Assembly: GCA_900546835.1 (NCBI GenBank)
Contig: UREH01000008.1
Location: 1 to 27,193 of the forward strand
Length of the DNA stretch: 27,193 nucleotides
Direction of reading: 5' to 3'
Source: an uncultured Porphyromonadaceae bacterium
GTDB lineage: Bacteria > Bacteroidota > Bacteroidia > Bacteroidales > Muribaculaceae
The translations under genes were made by a program, and so were the position numbers. This document shows positions 25,972-27,193 of the stretch, piece by piece (within the stretch, counting starts at the first letter, position 1; the number at the start of each line of letters is the position of its first letter). The notes under the pieces are model-generated. The model was given only the letters and a program-made list of their open reading frames with translations. It was not told the DNA's origin and did no database searches.

Positions 25972-27193
25972 ATGGCTCCAGCCCTCATTATCACCACATC
26001 AGCATTTCCTTTCGGAGGACTAACCGAGCAGTCGTTTATCCTCCCCGAGCTTGAGCCGCTGGCGCAGCAGTTCGGCCGCGTGGTGATCGTGCCGCAACAG
26101 CTTGAGACCGAAGCGCCCACCTGTCGGCTCCCCGAAGGTGTCGAGACCGATACGCGCTTCGCCCGTGCGTCAGCCTCTCCCGGCAAAACCCGGCGGCACC
26201 TGCGCTCGCTGCTCCACCGCCGCTTTGCAGCGGCGATGCTCCATGCCGGAGTCAACCTGCTCCATCCGCGCCGGCTGCGCGCTCTGGCCGCCTATTTCGC
26301 CGGCGCCCGTGAGTTCGCCGCGTTCGTGCGCCGCAATTATCCCCCCTCCGGGGGCTACCGCTACTACACCTTCTGGTTCGACCATACAGCCACCGCCTTT
26401 GCCCTCCTGCGCGAGGCGGAGGGTTCATGCATCGTCAGTCGCGCCCACGGCTACGACATCTTCGACCACCGCGTGGCTTATCGCTCTCACTATCTGCGCC
26501 GCCTTACGCTCGGCCGCCTCACAGCAGTCTTCCCGCAGAGTCTCGACGGCGAGCTGTATCTAAAACGACACTATCCGGCCTCGGCCGACAAAATCCATTG
26601 CCATCTGCTCGGCTGTGTCCGGCTTTCCCCGGAGGCCAATCCTGAGGGATCCGACGAGTTCACCATCGCCACCGTGGCGCGACTGCACCCCGTGAAACGG
26701 CTTCCGCAGACCGCCGCGTTGCTCTGCCTACTCGCCGCAGCACATCCCGAGCGCCGCTTCCGCTGGATTCTGGTGGGCGACGGCCCCGACCGCCCGGCCA
26801 TCGAAGCAGAAGCGCGGAAAGCCCCGGCCAACCTCGCCATAGAGATGCGCGGCCAGATGGCCAACGCCGACATTCAACGGCTCTACGCCACGCGCCACAT
26901 CGACCTCTTCCTCCTGCTCTCCTCCTCCGAGACCTCCTCCATCGCCCTCTGCGAGGCCCTCGCCTACGGCATCCCGGCCCTCGCCTCCCACGTCGGTGGT
27001 CTCCCCGCCCTGCTCGGCGCCGCCGCCCCCGGCTTTCCCGATTCCGCCGGCGCTGCCAGCCGCGGCGCCGCCGGCGGAGGAATCACAGTCGACCCCTCGC
27101 TCGCGCCCGACGCCTTTCTTGCCGCAGCCACCGTAATTATTGAATCGGCCCCCCTGCGCCGGAAGCTGAGAGCGGCTGCCCGCGCCAACTGGG
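25972..27193 (+). CDS. GT4 family glycosyltransferase, 3' end outside the window
   Basis: An open frame of 407 codons runs off the window end. It starts MAPALIITTSAFPFGG, a GT-B N-terminal nucleotide-binding-like strand with glycine loop. The C-terminal domain shows FTIATVARLHPVKRLPQT, WILVGDGPDRP, and the donor-site EX7E motif (E-TSSIALC-E) followed by ALAYGIPALASHVGGLP. This is the standard layout of retaining GT4 enzymes, so little of the protein is probably missing. It would add a sugar from a nucleotide donor to a cell-surface polysaccharide, consistent with the antiterminator gene upstream. Donor and product are not predictable. Confidence 0.9.
   Translation, partial: MAPALIITTSAFPFGGLTEQSFILPELEPLAQQFGRVVIVPQQLETEAPTCRLPEGVETDTRFARASASPGKTRRHLRSLLHRRFAAAMLHAGVNLLHPRRLRALAAYFAGAREFAAFVRRNYPPSGGYRYYTFWFDHTATAFALLREAEGSCIVSRAHGYDIFDHRVAYRSHYLRRLTLGRLTAVFPQSLDGELYLKRHYPASADKIHCHLLGCVRLSPEANPEGSDEFTIATVARLHPVKRLPQTAALLCLLAAAHPERRFRWILVGDGPDRPAIEAEARKAPANLAIEMRGQMANADIQRLYATRHIDLFLLLSSSETSSIALCEALAYGIPALASHVGGLPALLGAAAPGFPDSAGAASRGAAGGGITVDPSLAPDAFLAAATVIIESAPLRRKLRAAARANW

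Overview
The window looks like a chromosomal segment of a gut Bacteroidales, most likely Muribaculaceae or a close relative; this is inferred, not proven. The support is repeated TAnnTTTG-type -7 promoter boxes with few Shine-Dalgarno sites, a TamB-TamL pair, a DUF4252 / ECF sigma cassette, a UpxY-like NusG paralog ahead of glycosyltransferase genes, C10-peptidase lipoproteins, and a secreted protein with the FxLQGVRV...IRRxGxKVxKV C-terminal tail common in this order. Most genes are GC-rich. The C10 peptidase/lipoprotein pair (18023-20031), and to a lesser degree the first gene, are visibly richer in A+T.

Layout: 109-1701 is a secreted protein with two copies of one domain and a T9SS-like tail, closed by a strong terminator. 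1901-2509 is a DUF4254 protein with a clear promoter. 2732-9897 holds tamB and tamL, coupled by an ATGA overlap, a predicted envelope assembly or lipid-transport pair. 10059-12247 is a cell-surface stress-type cassette: DUF4252 protein, ECF sigma factor and putative membrane anti-sigma, all joined by ATGA overlaps, then a second DUF4252 protein. The two DUF4252 genes share a duplicated 50-nt upstream block. 12691-13701 is gapA. 13915-14703 is a family 2 glycosyltransferase. 14857-17082 is a probable oxidative-folding cluster: thioredoxin, VKOR-family membrane protein with a C39-like N-terminal domain, a 60-residue ORF, and two more thioredoxins. 17196-17969 is prephenate dehydrogenase.

On the minus strand lie a C10 cysteine peptidase lipoprotein and a second lipoprotein 5 nt downstream (18023-20031), then nagB (20228-21037). 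Back on the plus strand are a secreted BNR-4 propeller protein (21170-22513) and an MgtC-family membrane protein (22633-23352). A gene-free stretch of about 680 nt follows, with two promoter boxes, one good terminator and a run of leader hairpins. It ends at a NusG/UpxY-like antiterminator with a long C-terminal extension, an overlapping unknown gene, and a GT4 glycosyltransferase cut by the window end. This last block looks like the start of a surface-polysaccharide locus.

The features most worth a second look are the thioredoxin/VKOR cluster with its tiny ORF, the candidate small RNA at about 23490-23657, the UpxY-like gene with its unknown partner, the C10 peptidase/lipoprotein pair, and a 22-nt motif found at five intergenic sites. 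No rRNA, tRNA, CRISPR array or intact transposon was seen.
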